Shown here piece after piece: positions 52,643 to 62,490 of a DNA stretch of 64,000 nt. The notes under the pieces were generated by a model. The model was not told where the DNA came from. It ran no database searches and saw only the letters and a program-made list of their open reading frames with translations. Source of the stretch: Chryseobacterium cucumeris (lineage in GTDB: Bacteria; Bacteroidota; Bacteroidia; Flavobacteriales; Weeksellaceae); the NCBI RefSeq assembly GCF_001593385.1, contig NZ_LUVZ01000001.1, positions 1,116,001-1,180,000 of the forward strand. The letters are read 5' to 3'. Each line of letters starts with the position of its first letter. Position 1 is the first letter of the stretch. A program made the translations under genes and the position numbers.

Positions 52643-53413
52643 TTGAGTGTAAAAGCAAAAAAACATCTTGGACAGCACTTCCTGACAGATGAAAATATCG
52701 CAAGAAAAATTGTAGAAGGTCTTAGTTTTGAGAACTATACCAACATCATGGAAGTAGGCCCTGGAATGGGAGTTCTTACCAAATATCTTCTTGAAAAGGA
52801 TCAGAACATTTACCTTGCAGAAATAGACACAGAATCTATTGAATACCTGAAAAACAATTATAAAAAAGTAACGGAAGAAACTTTTGTAGGAGATTTCCTG
52901 AAGCAGGATTTCAGTTTTATCAAAGACGATCAGATTGCTATCATTGGAAATTTCCCTTATAACATTTCGTCACAGATTCTGTTTCAGATTGTAGATCATT
53001 ACCAATTGATCCCGGAAATGGTGGGAATGTTCCAGAAAGAGGTTGCTGAAAGAACGGCTGCTGTTCCCAGAACTAAAGATTACGGTATTCTTTCTGTTCT
53101 GATACAGGCGTATTATGATGTATCTTATATGTTTACGGTACATGAGAACGTCTTCAATCCTCCGCCAAAAGTAAAATCGGGAGTCATCAGACTTACAAGA
53201 AACCCTAAAGAAGGACTTGCAGGCAATGAGGTTCTGTTTAAGCAGATTGTTAAGACAGGTTTCAACCAAAGAAGAAAAAAGCTTTCTAATGCTCTGAAAT
53301 CATTAAACATTCCTGAAGCCCTAAAAGGACATGAATTTTTAGATAAGAGAGCGGAAGAACTTAGTGTTGCAGATTTTATACACTTTGCGAATCTCTGGAA
53401 AGAAAATCAATAG
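52643..53413 (+). CDS. rsmA: 16S rRNA dimethyladenosine transferase
   Basis: 256 residues. SAM-binding motifs KKHLGQHFLTDENIARKIV, MEVGPGMGVLTKYLLE and NFPYNISSQILFQI are those of RsmA/KsgA, which dimethylates the two adenines in the 16S 3' hairpin. The start is a TTG at 52643 (SVKAKKHLG): the N-terminal KKHLGQHF segment is required and no ATG precedes it in frame, so a TTG start is well supported. Divergent from ftsX. Confidence 0.96.
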   Translation: MSVKAKKHLGQHFLTDENIARKIVEGLSFENYTNIMEVGPGMGVLTKYLLEKDQNIYLAEIDTESIEYLKNNYKKVTEETFVGDFLKQDFSFIKDDQIAIIGNFPYNISSQILFQIVDHYQLIPEMVGMFQKEVAERTAAVPRTKDYGILSVLIQAYYDVSYMFTVHENVFNPPPKVKSGVIRLTRNPKEGLAGNEVLFKQIVKTGFNQRRKKLSNALKSLNIPEALKGHEFLDKRAEELSVADFIHFANLWKENQ

Positions 53414-53425
53414 ACAATTATTATA

Positions 53426-53453
53426 AAAAGCTCCTCTATCAGGAGCTTTTTTT
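53426..53453 (+). terminator. rsmA terminator
   Basis: Perfect stem AAAAGCTCCT / AGGAGCTTTT with loop CTATC, then T run. Confidence 0.88.
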
Positions 53454-53485
53454 GTTGAATAAAGTACCCTTATTCGTTAAAAGTA

Positions 53486-53517
53486 GAAAGCCTTTCAAAT
53501 AAATTCGAAAGGCTTTC
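53486..53517. terminator. Terminator of the first choice-of-anchor L gene
   Basis: Perfect 11-bp stem GAAAGCCTTTC / GAAAGGCTTTC, 10-nt loop, 22 bp after the stop at 53539. Confidence 0.75.
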
Positions 53518-53538
53518 TTTTATAGTACATTATCAATT

Positions 53539-55896
53539 TTAGTTTCTGTTCTTCAGCATGATCCATCCTGACCAGTTCATCTGAGCTTTTGATTTTGGAT
53601 ACTCAAAGTTGAATTTATACCAGTATGTTGCTGTAGGAAGTCTCTTACCACCTACTGTTCCGTCCCAGGTAGGATTTTCTTTTGAGAATCTGAACATTTC
53701 TACTCCATATCTGTCATACACAGAACCTGTAAAGTTTTTAAAGTCTCCAAGAGCCTTAAGATCCAGTACATCGTTGATTCCGTCTTCGTTCGGCGTAATG
53801 ATATTGTTAATCTGCAATGTAAAGAATTCAAGAGATCCCACACAATGCGTTCCTACTCTTCTTACTAAAACAGTGTAGTTTGTATTATCTAAAAGGTTAG
53901 TAAATACATTAGAAGCCTGCCATGTAATACCATTGTCAATAGAATATTCCAAAGTACTTGGTGTATTGTTCATTGGCGGGTTTTCCGCTGTAATTGTTAC
54001 TGACTTTTTGATACTTTCATAATTTAAAGCGGTAACGAAAGGAGTTGCTGCTCCCATTACTTTAGCTTCAAAAACTTTCTTACAGATACCGTTATCAATT
54101 TCCACTGAGTAAATACCCCATTGATTCACATTAATTTTCTGCGTTGTAGCACCTGTGCTCCAAAGATATTTATAACCGTCACCAGCTCCTGCATCCAGGG
54201 TTACAACATCACCTACACACATTTCAACATCTTTCAATGTAGAGGTAATTTCTGGTGTCACTTCAATTCTAATTGTTGCCGGATTCAGAGATTTACATCC
54301 TTTTGCTCCAATTGCATATACTGTAAATGTGGTAGTCTGATACAGAGTAACGGTCTGCATATTCCCTGTTCCCATAAAATTGCTCCAAAGATAAGTATCT
54401 CCTCCTTCAGCAGTAAGAGTTACAGATTCTCCCGGACAGATTTTTATTCTGGAAGCTTTCACTTTAGCGGTTGGGGTTGCTTCTTTCTGTAATGTCAGTT
54501 CTACAATTTTGCTACAGAATCCTCCATTGGAAACCAAAACATACAAAATCTGTCCATCGTTACCATTATAGTTTAAAGGAGTCTGAATATAGTTGTTATT
54601 CTGTGCAACAGCATCTGCCTGATTTTCGTAGAATTTAAAGATAGCTCCAGGCGTTGGGCTGATGGTAGGCATAATTGTACTTAAATCAAAAGTAGTAATA
54701 TCCGGTGTGGTACAAAGCAGCAATGTTGCATCCTGAGCCTGAGGTGTTGTTCCTCCGTGAATCTGTATGGAAGCTTTACCCGGACATGGATTACCTGGAA
54801 CACTTACTTCGATAGTATAAGTACCAGGCTGTATTGCAGTAATTGTATTAGTCGTTGCATTAGGTATTGGTGCACCGTTATAGAACCACTGATATACAAG
54901 GTTAGGGTCATTTACAGAAGCTGTAATTACCTGAGGGACATTATCACATACATTGATATCTGAAGGCAATTTGGTTCCTGCAGGATCTAAAAGGTCTACT
55001 CCGATATTGAAAGATCCACCTTCAAGGAATACTGCAGAGTCATAACTATGGTCACTGTAATCGGCAATTACCATTTTAAAGTGGTATTGCTGTCCTGCTA
55101 CTACGGTTGCCGTAGCAGTCAATGGAATCGTTCTTCCGTTAAAATTTGTTTCAACGTTCCCGGTGTTATATCCTGCAAAATATTGTTCGTTTACGGCACC
55201 ACAACTCCCTGCAATTGCAGGGTGGATATTGGTAATACTTACCGGTCCTGCTCCTCCCGGAAGTACAGCCATATTTACATAAGGTCCACCTGAAGTAGGT
55301 CTCAATAAGATGGCAAATGCATCTGCAAAGGTACAAGGGAATGAGCCTGTATATTCTTCTGAGGCAATCAGATAATTAAATTTAATCTGAGAGGTGGTTG
55401 GAACGAAGTCAAACTCCAAAAGCACAGCATCATTCAATCTGCTTTCCACTACCCCAATCACCTGTGCAAGGTCAGCATCTGATCCTCCACCGTTCACATC
55501 ACTAAGGCCACCCTCAAAGGTGTTACCAGCTCTTCTTGCAAATCCTGTGGAAAGAATAAGTCCATCTTTAAACGGAAAATTGGTTGCAGCCTTATGAAAA
55601 TATCCCCATGCTCTGTTTGCCTCACTTGCAGCATGATTAGGTGTAATCTTCACATTGGTTACATTGGGAGTAAGACAAGTATTGGTCCCGGATGAGATCA
55701 ATACATCTTTAACCATTTTTTCAATAGTATAAGCTGTTTCAGGATACTGCGGAGCATTCACATCAATAAAAGCACCAGCCCTTCCGGATAGATTTGAAGG
55801 AATTTCTTTTGCCTGTTTTCGCGGAGGCAGATCTTGTGAAAATAAAAAAGTCGAGATGACTAAAAAAAATAAACAAAGCGGTAGATATCTTCTCAT
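53539..55896 (-). CDS. Choice-of-anchor L protein with T9SS type B sorting domain (paralogue 1)
   Basis: 785 residues; signal peptide ending in STFLFSQ. The choice-of-anchor L domain (about 60-300) has FPFKDGLILSTGFARRAGNT, SDADLAQVIGVV and VAVLPGGAGPVSITNIHP-type phrases. Ig-like domains with CDNVPQVITASV and ICPGESVTLTAEGGDTYLWS follow (about 315-690). The type B sorting domain closes the protein (NNIITPNEDGINDVLDLKAL ... YDRYGVEMFRFSK ... YWYKFNFEYP). A secreted surface protein, likely adhesive. Its own -7 box TAAATTTG is at 55913-55920. Confidence 0.92.
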   Translation of the reverse strand: MRRYLPLCLFFLVISTFLFSQDLPPRKQAKEIPSNLSGRAGAFIDVNAPQYPETAYTIEKMVKDVLISSGTNTCLTPNVTNVKITPNHAASEANRAWGYFHKAATNFPFKDGLILSTGFARRAGNTFEGGLSDVNGGGSDADLAQVIGVVESRLNDAVLLEFDFVPTTSQIKFNYLIASEEYTGSFPCTFADAFAILLRPTSGGPYVNMAVLPGGAGPVSITNIHPAIAGSCGAVNEQYFAGYNTGNVETNFNGRTIPLTATATVVAGQQYHFKMVIADYSDHSYDSAVFLEGGSFNIGVDLLDPAGTKLPSDINVCDNVPQVITASVNDPNLVYQWFYNGAPIPNATTNTITAIQPGTYTIEVSVPGNPCPGKASIQIHGGTTPQAQDATLLLCTTPDITTFDLSTIMPTISPTPGAIFKFYENQADAVAQNNNYIQTPLNYNGNDGQILYVLVSNGGFCSKIVELTLQKEATPTAKVKASRIKICPGESVTLTAEGGDTYLWSNFMGTGNMQTVTLYQTTTFTVYAIGAKGCKSLNPATIRIEVTPEITSTLKDVEMCVGDVVTLDAGAGDGYKYLWSTGATTQKINVNQWGIYSVEIDNGICKKVFEAKVMGAATPFVTALNYESIKKSVTITAENPPMNNTPSTLEYSIDNGITWQASNVFTNLLDNTNYTVLVRRVGTHCVGSLEFFTLQINNIITPNEDGINDVLDLKALGDFKNFTGSVYDRYGVEMFRFSKENPTWDGTVGGKRLPTATYWYKFNFEYPKSKAQMNWSGWIMLKNRN

Positions 55897-55912
55897 AATA
55901 TTTTTGTTTCAA

Positions 55913-55920
55913 CAAATTTA
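55913..55920 (-). promoter_or_regulatory. -7 box of paralogue 1
   Basis: A perfect TAAATTTG, 16 bp upstream of the ATG at 55896; no TTG at -33. Confidence 0.55.
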
Positions 55921-56124
55921 ATTTTTTTTTAAATATATCATATACATATTTATATTTTTTACCACAAAAAAACAAAATAAGAACCTCTTACAGTAAATTT
56001 TCATTAATCAATCCCTATTCGGACAAATCATAAATAGTGTGGTAGCATTGTATTACAAAATATTTTAACATATTCCTCCCCTATTCCAAATAATTCACAA
56101 AACGCAACAATCTTTATTCCTAAA

Positions 56125-56162
56125 AACAACAAAATCTTTCATTGCTGAAAGATTTTGTTGTT
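56125..56162. terminator. Terminator of paralogue 2
   Basis: Perfect 17-bp stem AACAACAAAATCTTTCA and complement, loop TTGC, 21 bp after the stop; T run on the minus strand. Confidence 0.9.
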
Positions 56163-56183
56163 GATTTTTTATTTTAGTAAATT

Positions 56184-59100
56184 CTAGTTTCTGTTCTTTA
56201 AGAGAATCCAACCTGAACGTTGTTCCATTTTCTTGCTGGCAGGATTTTCCCATTGTACCCTATACCAATAAGTAGCGGTAGGAAGATTGATTCCTTTTAA
56301 AGATCCTGTCCATATAACATTACCTTTACTTGCTTTAAATACTTCCGCCCCGTATCGGTCGAAAATTGAAGCTGCGAAGTCTTTGTATCCGCTGATTCCA
56401 GTAAAGTCAATGGTATCATTTACACCATCCATATTTGGAGTAATAGCATTGCTGATAACAAATGTAAAGTAATCCAGTGAAGTACCACATTTGGCACCTT
56501 TCACTCTTACCATTACAGAATACATCGTATTATTCAAAATACCTGTAAATATATTGGATGGCTGCCATGTCAATCCTCCATCTATAGAATATTCTAAAGT
56601 TCCACCTGTAGGATTACTTGCCGTAAGTGTAAGAATATGGTTATCATAAACAATATTGGTAAACTGTGGCAGATCAGGATTAATAAGCTGTGCAGAGAAT
56701 GTTTTGGAACAAACCCCATTGCTGATTATCACAGAATACGTTCCGGGAATATTAGTGGTTATCGTCTGAGTCGTTGCTCCTGTACTCCATACATAAGTAT
56801 AGTTGGGTCCTGCCCCGGCATCCAGAGTTCCTTTATCTCCGGCGCAGACAAATACATCTTTTAAGGTAGAAACAATCGCCGGAACTACTTCAATAGTAAC
56901 TTTAGCCGGATTCACAGAGCTACATCCGTTTCCTCCTAATGCATATACTGAATACTCTGTTGTTACGGTAGGCGTCACTACCTGTGTGTTTCCGTTTCCT
57001 GTAAGTCCTACCCAGTTATAAGTTATCCCTCCTGTGGCAGTTAATGTTACAGATTCTCCTTCACAGATTTTTAATTTAGATGCTGTAAGACCTGCTATAG
57101 GTGGTCCTACCTGAACTGTAACAGTTGCGGGCGTTGCAGAAATACATCCGTTAGCTCCAACTGCAAATACCGTATACACAGTAGTTGTAGTAGGTGAAAC
57201 AACCTGAGTATTTCCATTTCCTGTAAGACCATTGCCCCAGTTATAGCTTACCCCTCCGGAAGCAGTCAACGTCACTGATTCTCCCACACAAATACGAGGT
57301 TGTGATGAAACCAATGCAGCAACCGGTTGTACTTTATCTTCCTGAACTGTTACTGTAGCAGTAAATGTACAGCTCAGGTTTCCTGGTTGTGAAATGTTAG
57401 TAACCGTTAGAGTATAAGTTCCTCCAGAGCTTACAACAGGGGTAAGAGTATTACCTCCTGATACAATAGTTCCTCCGGTTGTTGTCCAGGCAATTGTAGA
57501 TCCTGCAGGAACTACTGATGCCGAAGCATTGATAGTAACCTGAGGAGTTGTACAGGTAATTGTTTGTGGTGCAGCAATAGTAAGAGTAGTTTGGGCTGTG
57601 CTTAATAATTGCAGAGATACTACATAGCTGCAGCCTCCATTGCTTACTAATACATAAATAGTCTGGCTTCCTCCGGGAGGTGTATATGTTGTAGGTACTG
57701 CAATAAAGTTTCCGTTAGCTGCATTGGCATCAGCCTGATTGATATAGTAAGTAAAAGTAACGCCTGCAGTAGTTGTAATCTGAGGCTGAGCTTCAGTAAG
57801 ATTATAAGTTAATCCTGGCTGATAACACTTATGCAGTGTTGCATTTTGTGCTGTAAAAGGCTCTGAAACTTCTATTGTTATCGTTGCAGGGTTTTGAGAG
57901 ACACAACCATTTGCACCTACTGCTGTTACGGTATAAGTAGTGGTAACAGTAGGTGAAACAACCTGTGTACTTCCGTTTCCTGTAAGGCCATTACCCCAGT
58001 TATAGGTAGCCCCGCCTGAAGCGGTAAGTGTTACAGAATCTCCTTTACAGATTTTTATTTTGCTTGCTGTAAGCCCGGTAACTGGCGGGGCACTGTTTCC
58101 TGTTACAGTTACAGTTCCTACAGCGGTACAGCTGATATTTCCAGGCTGATAAACTTTTGTAATAGTTAAAGTATATGTTCCTGCCGCATTAATGACAGGG
58201 TTTAAAGTAGTTCCTCCTGAAACAATATTTCCTCCTGTAGTTGTCCAGTTGAAAGTAGCTCCTGCCGGATAAACAGAGGCTGAAGCATCCAGTGTAGTCT
58301 GAGAGTTAGCACAGGTAAGTACAGCCGGAGGAGCAATAGTAGGCGTCATTTGTGGCGCCTTTACCAATTGCAGCTGTGCTACTTTTGCACAGAAACCGTT
58401 TGCTACTCTCACATACACCGTTCCACCTGCACTCTGATGAGCTGTTGGATTAGGAATTGTATTTGCATTTCCTGCATTAGCATCCGCCAATGTGGTATAG
58501 TAGGTAAACACAGCTCCCGGTGTGGTGCTTATTGAAGCTTGTGCTGATGTTAAATTAAAAGTTGCATTTCCGGCAGCATAACAGGCTGTTAATGTAGCAT
58601 TCTGTACTGTAGGAGATGTTCCGCCAACTACTGTAATAGTAGCTTCCCCCGGACAGGTATTCCCCTGGATGAAAACCTTAACGGTGTATACCCCCGGTGC
58701 TGTTGCCGTGTAACTTGCATTGGTAGCTCCTGCAATCGGAGTGGTACCCTGATACCACTGATACGTTATATTAGGTCCCTGTACAGAGGCTGTAAAAGTC
58801 TGTGGCGTATTATCACACATATTAACAGAATCAGGAAGCTGCACGCCAGCCGGATCCAGGATTTTCACCCCGATATCAAATGATCCTGCTTCAAGAAATA
58901 CTGCTGAATCAAAGTTGGGATCCTGATAATCCGCCAACACAATTTTAAAATGGTAGGTTTGCCCGGGAATGACAGTTGCTTTTGCTGTCAGAGGAATAGT
59001 ACGTCCGTTAAAATTGGTTTCAATCTGAGCGGTATTGGTTCCTCCGTAATAGGCTTCATTCTTAGGTCCGCAGTTTTGATATTGCGGGTGAATATTCGTT

Positions 59101-59768
59101 ACACTTACAGGTCCTGCTCCGCCCGGAAGCACTGCAAGATTGGTATAAGTAGGATCAGATGCCTTTTTTAACAGCAAAGCGAAACCATCTGTAATAGTAC
59201 ATGGAAAGTTTTGCTGATATTCTTTAGAAGCAAACAAATATCTGAAAGTAATTTCAGTAGAGGCGGCTACAAAGTCAAACTCTATAGAGGTTGCATTGGT
59301 TAGGTTATTGTTAGCAATCCCTAAAGCGTTCGCAAGATCTACATCTCCTCCGGTTCCCAGATCATCACTTAATGTTCCTTGAAAAGTATTCCCTGCTTTA
59401 TTGGCATATCCGGTTGAAAGTATAATCCCTTTACTAAAAGGAAAGTTGGTATTTGATTTATTAAAATATCCCCAGCTACGGTTCTGATTGGTGGCAGACA
59501 AGTTAGGAGAAACGGTTACATTGCTTACCGTTGAACTGGTACAAGTAGAGCCTCCTGATATAAGCACATCATTTATAAGCTGGGTTATAGGATAGCCGGA
59601 CTCCGGGTAACTAGGTGCATTTACATCTATAAAAACACCTGCCCTCAAAGAAGCAGCTTTAGGTTTTGCAGCAATTTCTACCCTTCCTTTATTTTGAGCC
59701 AAAACAAAGTTCCCCATGAAAGCTAAAAATAACGCTAAAAATAAATTTCCTCTCCTCCTATTTAACAT
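56184..59768 (-). CDS. Choice-of-anchor L protein with repeated Ig-like domains and T9SS type B sorting domain (paralogue 2)
   Basis: 1194 residues; signal peptide ending in FVLAQN. After the anchor-L domain (about 55-300) come about eight Ig-like units (about 310-1090). Several are near copies: the phrase KICKGDSVTLTASGGATYNW, with the variants CVGESVTLTASGGVSYNW and CEGESVTLTATGGITYNW, recurs and is followed by GLTGNGSTQVVSPT. The type B sorting domain ends the protein (AITPNMDGVNDTIDFTGISG, DRYGAEVFKASKGNVIWTG). The extra length against its two neighbours comes from duplicated Ig units. A probable long surface adhesin. Confidence 0.92.
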   Translation of the reverse strand: MLNRRRGNLFLALFLAFMGNFVLAQNKGRVEIAAKPKAASLRAGVFIDVNAPSYPESGYPITQLINDVLISGGSTCTSSTVSNVTVSPNLSATNQNRSWGYFNKSNTNFPFSKGIILSTGYANKAGNTFQGTLSDDLGTGGDVDLANALGIANNNLTNATSIEFDFVAASTEITFRYLFASKEYQQNFPCTITDGFALLLKKASDPTYTNLAVLPGGAGPVSVTNIHPQYQNCGPKNEAYYGGTNTAQIETNFNGRTIPLTAKATVIPGQTYHFKIVLADYQDPNFDSAVFLEAGSFDIGVKILDPAGVQLPDSVNMCDNTPQTFTASVQGPNITYQWYQGTTPIAGATNASYTATAPGVYTVKVFIQGNTCPGEATITVVGGTSPTVQNATLTACYAAGNATFNLTSAQASISTTPGAVFTYYTTLADANAGNANTIPNPTAHQSAGGTVYVRVANGFCAKVAQLQLVKAPQMTPTIAPPAVLTCANSQTTLDASASVYPAGATFNWTTTGGNIVSGGTTLNPVINAAGTYTLTITKVYQPGNISCTAVGTVTVTGNSAPPVTGLTASKIKICKGDSVTLTASGGATYNWGNGLTGNGSTQVVSPTVTTTYTVTAVGANGCVSQNPATITIEVSEPFTAQNATLHKCYQPGLTYNLTEAQPQITTTAGVTFTYYINQADANAANGNFIAVPTTYTPPGGSQTIYVLVSNGGCSYVVSLQLLSTAQTTLTIAAPQTITCTTPQVTINASASVVPAGSTIAWTTTGGTIVSGGNTLTPVVSSGGTYTLTVTNISQPGNLSCTFTATVTVQEDKVQPVAALVSSQPRICVGESVTLTASGGVSYNWGNGLTGNGNTQVVSPTTTTVYTVFAVGANGCISATPATVTVQVGPPIAGLTASKLKICEGESVTLTATGGITYNWVGLTGNGNTQVVTPTVTTEYSVYALGGNGCSSVNPAKVTIEVVPAIVSTLKDVFVCAGDKGTLDAGAGPNYTYVWSTGATTQTITTNIPGTYSVIISNGVCSKTFSAQLINPDLPQFTNIVYDNHILTLTASNPTGGTLEYSIDGGLTWQPSNIFTGILNNTMYSVMVRVKGAKCGTSLDYFTFVISNAITPNMDGVNDTIDFTGISGYKDFAASIFDRYGAEVFKASKGNVIWTGSLKGINLPTATYWYRVQWENPASKKMEQRSGWILLKNRN

Positions 59769-59784
59769 TTTATATTATTTTGAA

Positions 59785-59816
59785 CAAAAATACTATTTTT
59801 TTTGATTGAAATTCAA
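59785..59816 (-). promoter_or_regulatory. Promoter of paralogue 2
   Basis: -33 TTG (59814-59816), 21-bp spacer, perfect -7 box TATTTTTG (59785-59792), 16 bp before the ATG at 59768. Confidence 0.75.
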
Positions 59817-59895
59817 GTTAACACAATTTACATTATTACTAACGCAAATTTATTTATATTAGAATATCAACTCTGTTTATTTTAAAATAATAAAA

Positions 59896-59921
59896 AAAGA
59901 CTGACGAAATAGTCAGTCTTT
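59896..59921. terminator. Terminator of paralogue 3
   Basis: Perfect 10-bp stem AAAGACTGAC / GTCAGTCTTT with loop GAAATA, 15 bp after the stop. Confidence 0.85.
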
Positions 59922-59936
59922 CAGTTATAGTTTAAA

Positions 59937-62297
59937 TTATTCTATATTTTTAAGTAATATCCATCCTGTTTTTACAGTAAGTTCTTTACTTGCAGGATCT
60001 TCGAAGGTTACCTGATACCAATAGGTAGAAGTAGGAAGCTTTTTACCCTGGAAATATCCGTCCCAATATGGATTGATCTTCGCTGCTTTGAACACTTCTC
60101 TTCCATATCGGTCGAAAACCTGTCCGCTGAAATCTTTATAATTAACCACACCGCTGAAATCAATGACATCATTAATATTATCACCGTTTGGAGTAATTAC
60201 ATTTTTCATCACGAATGTAAAGAATTCAAGGAAACCTACACAACTGGTAAATTTAACCCTAACTCTGATCGAAATGACTTTATTTTTAGGCACATTGTTA
60301 AATACATTTGAAGACTGCCATGTAACCCCGTTATCTACTGAATATTCCAGGATACCATTACTTGGATTACTTGCTGTAACGATCATAACTCCATTCTCAC
60401 TATAATCCACTTTTATCACTTCAGGGATCACGGCCTTAATAACCTGAGTTTTGAACTCTTTTGAACAAACTCCGTTACTGATCGTTACCGAATATTCTCC
60501 AGGTGTAGAGACTGTAATACTTTGACTTGTTTCACCAGAACTCCATTGATACGTATATCCTGGACCAGAACCTGCATCCAGAATAATTTTATCACCCTGA
60601 CAGATATGTCCTCCTTTTAAGTTGGAAACGATAGCCGGAACTACTTCAATGGTAATACGTGCCGGTTGAAGAGATTTACATCCCTGTGCCCCGATAGCAT
60701 ATACAGTATAGGTAGTAGTTTGAGTTGGGCTTACCGTTCTGATTCCTCCGGTAGTGGCTGCTGAATCACTCCATTCATAGGTTACACCGCCTGTAGCTGT
60801 AAGCAAAACAGATTCTCCGGCACAGATTTTCAATCTTGGTGCGGTAAGTAAAGCCGTTGGTGTCTCTTCTTTTCTTAAAGTTAATGTTGCAATCTTACTA
60901 CAGAAAGCTCCATTGGAAACCAATACGTATAATATCTGTCCATCTGTTCCTGAGTAGTTTGTGAGATTAGTGATGTAGCTGTTATTTTGAGCCTGTGCAT
61001 CGGCCTGATTTGCATAAAAACGGAATACTGCTCCCTGCGTTGTACTGATTAAAGGTTTTGCTGTTTCCAGATTAAAACTGGTAATTGCAGGTGTAGTACA
61101 GAGTTTAAGTTCAGCATTCTGTACGGTAGGGCTCGTTCCTCCGATAATGGTAATAGTAGCTTCACTTGGACATTGATTTCCCGGGACCATTACTTTTACA
61201 GTATAAACTCCCGGTTGGGTAGCTACATACACAGCACTTGTTGCCCCTGGAATAGCCACTCCATCTTTATACCACTGATAAGTCATTCCCGGAATTGCTG
61301 CTACCTGTGCCTTTAACTGTTTCGGAGTATTATCACACATGTTGATAGTACCTGGTAACACAACTCCTGTTTCGTCTACAATTTTAATTCCCACGTCGAA
61401 AGATCCTCCTTCTAAGAAAACTGCTGAGTCATGAGACGGGTCTTTGGCATCTGCCAATACCATTTTGAAATGATACGTTTGTCCTGGGATTACGTCTGCC
61501 ACAGCTGTTAAAGGAGTTGTTCTTCCAAAATAATTGATTACTAAATGTGGATTTGCCAGTGCTCCAAAAAAAGCTGCATTAATTGGCCCACAGCTGAATC
61601 CATTTCCTGCAGGAACAATATTGGTTGCACTTACAGGTCCGGCACCTCCCGGCAATACAGCCAGGTTGGTATAGGTAGGATCTCCGACTTTCTTTAATAA
61701 AAGAGCAAAGGCATCAGAATAGCCCAGACATGGATAATTGGAAGTATATTCATCAGAAACGAATATGTAATTAAATTTCACCTGGTTTGAATTCGGAACG
61801 AAATCAAACTCAAGGGCTACCGCATCGGTTAAACTTACATTGGCTCCGGTAGCGGCTACAAGATCCGCATCACTTCCTGTTCCTACTGATTGTCCTACAG
61901 CGGCTACATAGTTGTTTCCAGCTTCAGATGCATATCCTGTAGTAAGGACAATCCCATCCGTAAAAGGAAAATTTGTAGTTCCTTTATGAAAATACCCCCA
62001 GAATCTGTTGCTGTTTGTCACATCATGATTAGGAGATACAGTAACGTTGGTAACATTGGCTGTTGTACAATTGGTACCGCCATTGATCAAAATATTCTTT
62101 ACCAACTGCTCGGGAGTATAATTTGAAGGGGTGTAAGGCGGTACATTCACATCTATAAATGCTCCGGCCCTGAGAGCGGCGGCAGAAGGTTTTATTCTTT
62201 CTGATTTTCTGACAGGTCTCGTTTGAGAAAATGCAGAAACAGAAATCAATAAAAAAGAAAAAAGGAAAAAATAGTTTTTTAGTCTATAGATTAACAT
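59937..62297 (-). CDS. Choice-of-anchor L protein with T9SS type B sorting domain (paralogue 3)
   Basis: 786 residues; signal peptide ending in LLISVSAFSQ. The domain order is the same as in paralogue 1: anchor-L domain (about 60-300, FPFTDGIVLTTGYASEAGNN, GSDADLVAATGANVSL), Ig-like units (about 310-690, KICAGESVLLTATGGVTYEW), type B sorting domain (NVITPNGDNINDVIDFSGVV ... RYGREVFKAAKINPYWDG). Paralogues 1 and 3 are nearly equal in length, so the long paralogue 2 between them is the variant one. Each has its own promoter and terminator. Confidence 0.92.
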   Translation of the reverse strand: MLIYRLKNYFFLFSFLLISVSAFSQTRPVRKSERIKPSAAALRAGAFIDVNVPPYTPSNYTPEQLVKNILINGGTNCTTANVTNVTVSPNHDVTNSNRFWGYFHKGTTNFPFTDGIVLTTGYASEAGNNYVAAVGQSVGTGSDADLVAATGANVSLTDAVALEFDFVPNSNQVKFNYIFVSDEYTSNYPCLGYSDAFALLLKKVGDPTYTNLAVLPGGAGPVSATNIVPAGNGFSCGPINAAFFGALANPHLVINYFGRTTPLTAVADVIPGQTYHFKMVLADAKDPSHDSAVFLEGGSFDVGIKIVDETGVVLPGTINMCDNTPKQLKAQVAAIPGMTYQWYKDGVAIPGATSAVYVATQPGVYTVKVMVPGNQCPSEATITIIGGTSPTVQNAELKLCTTPAITSFNLETAKPLISTTQGAVFRFYANQADAQAQNNSYITNLTNYSGTDGQILYVLVSNGAFCSKIATLTLRKEETPTALLTAPRLKICAGESVLLTATGGVTYEWSDSAATTGGIRTVSPTQTTTYTVYAIGAQGCKSLQPARITIEVVPAIVSNLKGGHICQGDKIILDAGSGPGYTYQWSSGETSQSITVSTPGEYSVTISNGVCSKEFKTQVIKAVIPEVIKVDYSENGVMIVTASNPSNGILEYSVDNGVTWQSSNVFNNVPKNKVISIRVRVKFTSCVGFLEFFTFVMKNVITPNGDNINDVIDFSGVVNYKDFSGQVFDRYGREVFKAAKINPYWDGYFQGKKLPTSTYWYQVTFEDPASKELTVKTGWILLKNIE

Positions 62298-62313
62298 TTT
62301 GTTTTCATTTGTT

Positions 62314-62321
62314 CAAATGTA
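62314..62321 (-). promoter_or_regulatory. -7 box of paralogue 3
   Basis: A perfect TACATTTG, 16 bp before the ATG at 62297, with TTTGG 16 bp further upstream as a possible -33 element at a rather short distance. Confidence 0.6.
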
Positions 62322-62449
62322 GCAAAAATAATCATACCAAATCAGCCTTTAACATTACTATTTTATAATCCAGCAGGTAGATTCATAACATTTTTTTCTT
62401 ATTATTACATTTTCCGCAAATCATTTTGAACAGAAATTAATCCATAAAA

Positions 62450-62475
62450 AAACAGATCAACGTATTGATCTGTTT
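62450..62475. terminator. Terminator of the DUF1003-like gene
   Basis: Perfect 11-bp stem AAACAGATCAA / TTGATCTGTTT with loop CGTA, 15 bp after the stop. Confidence 0.88.
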
Positions 62476-62490
62476 AAACTTTAACGGCCA

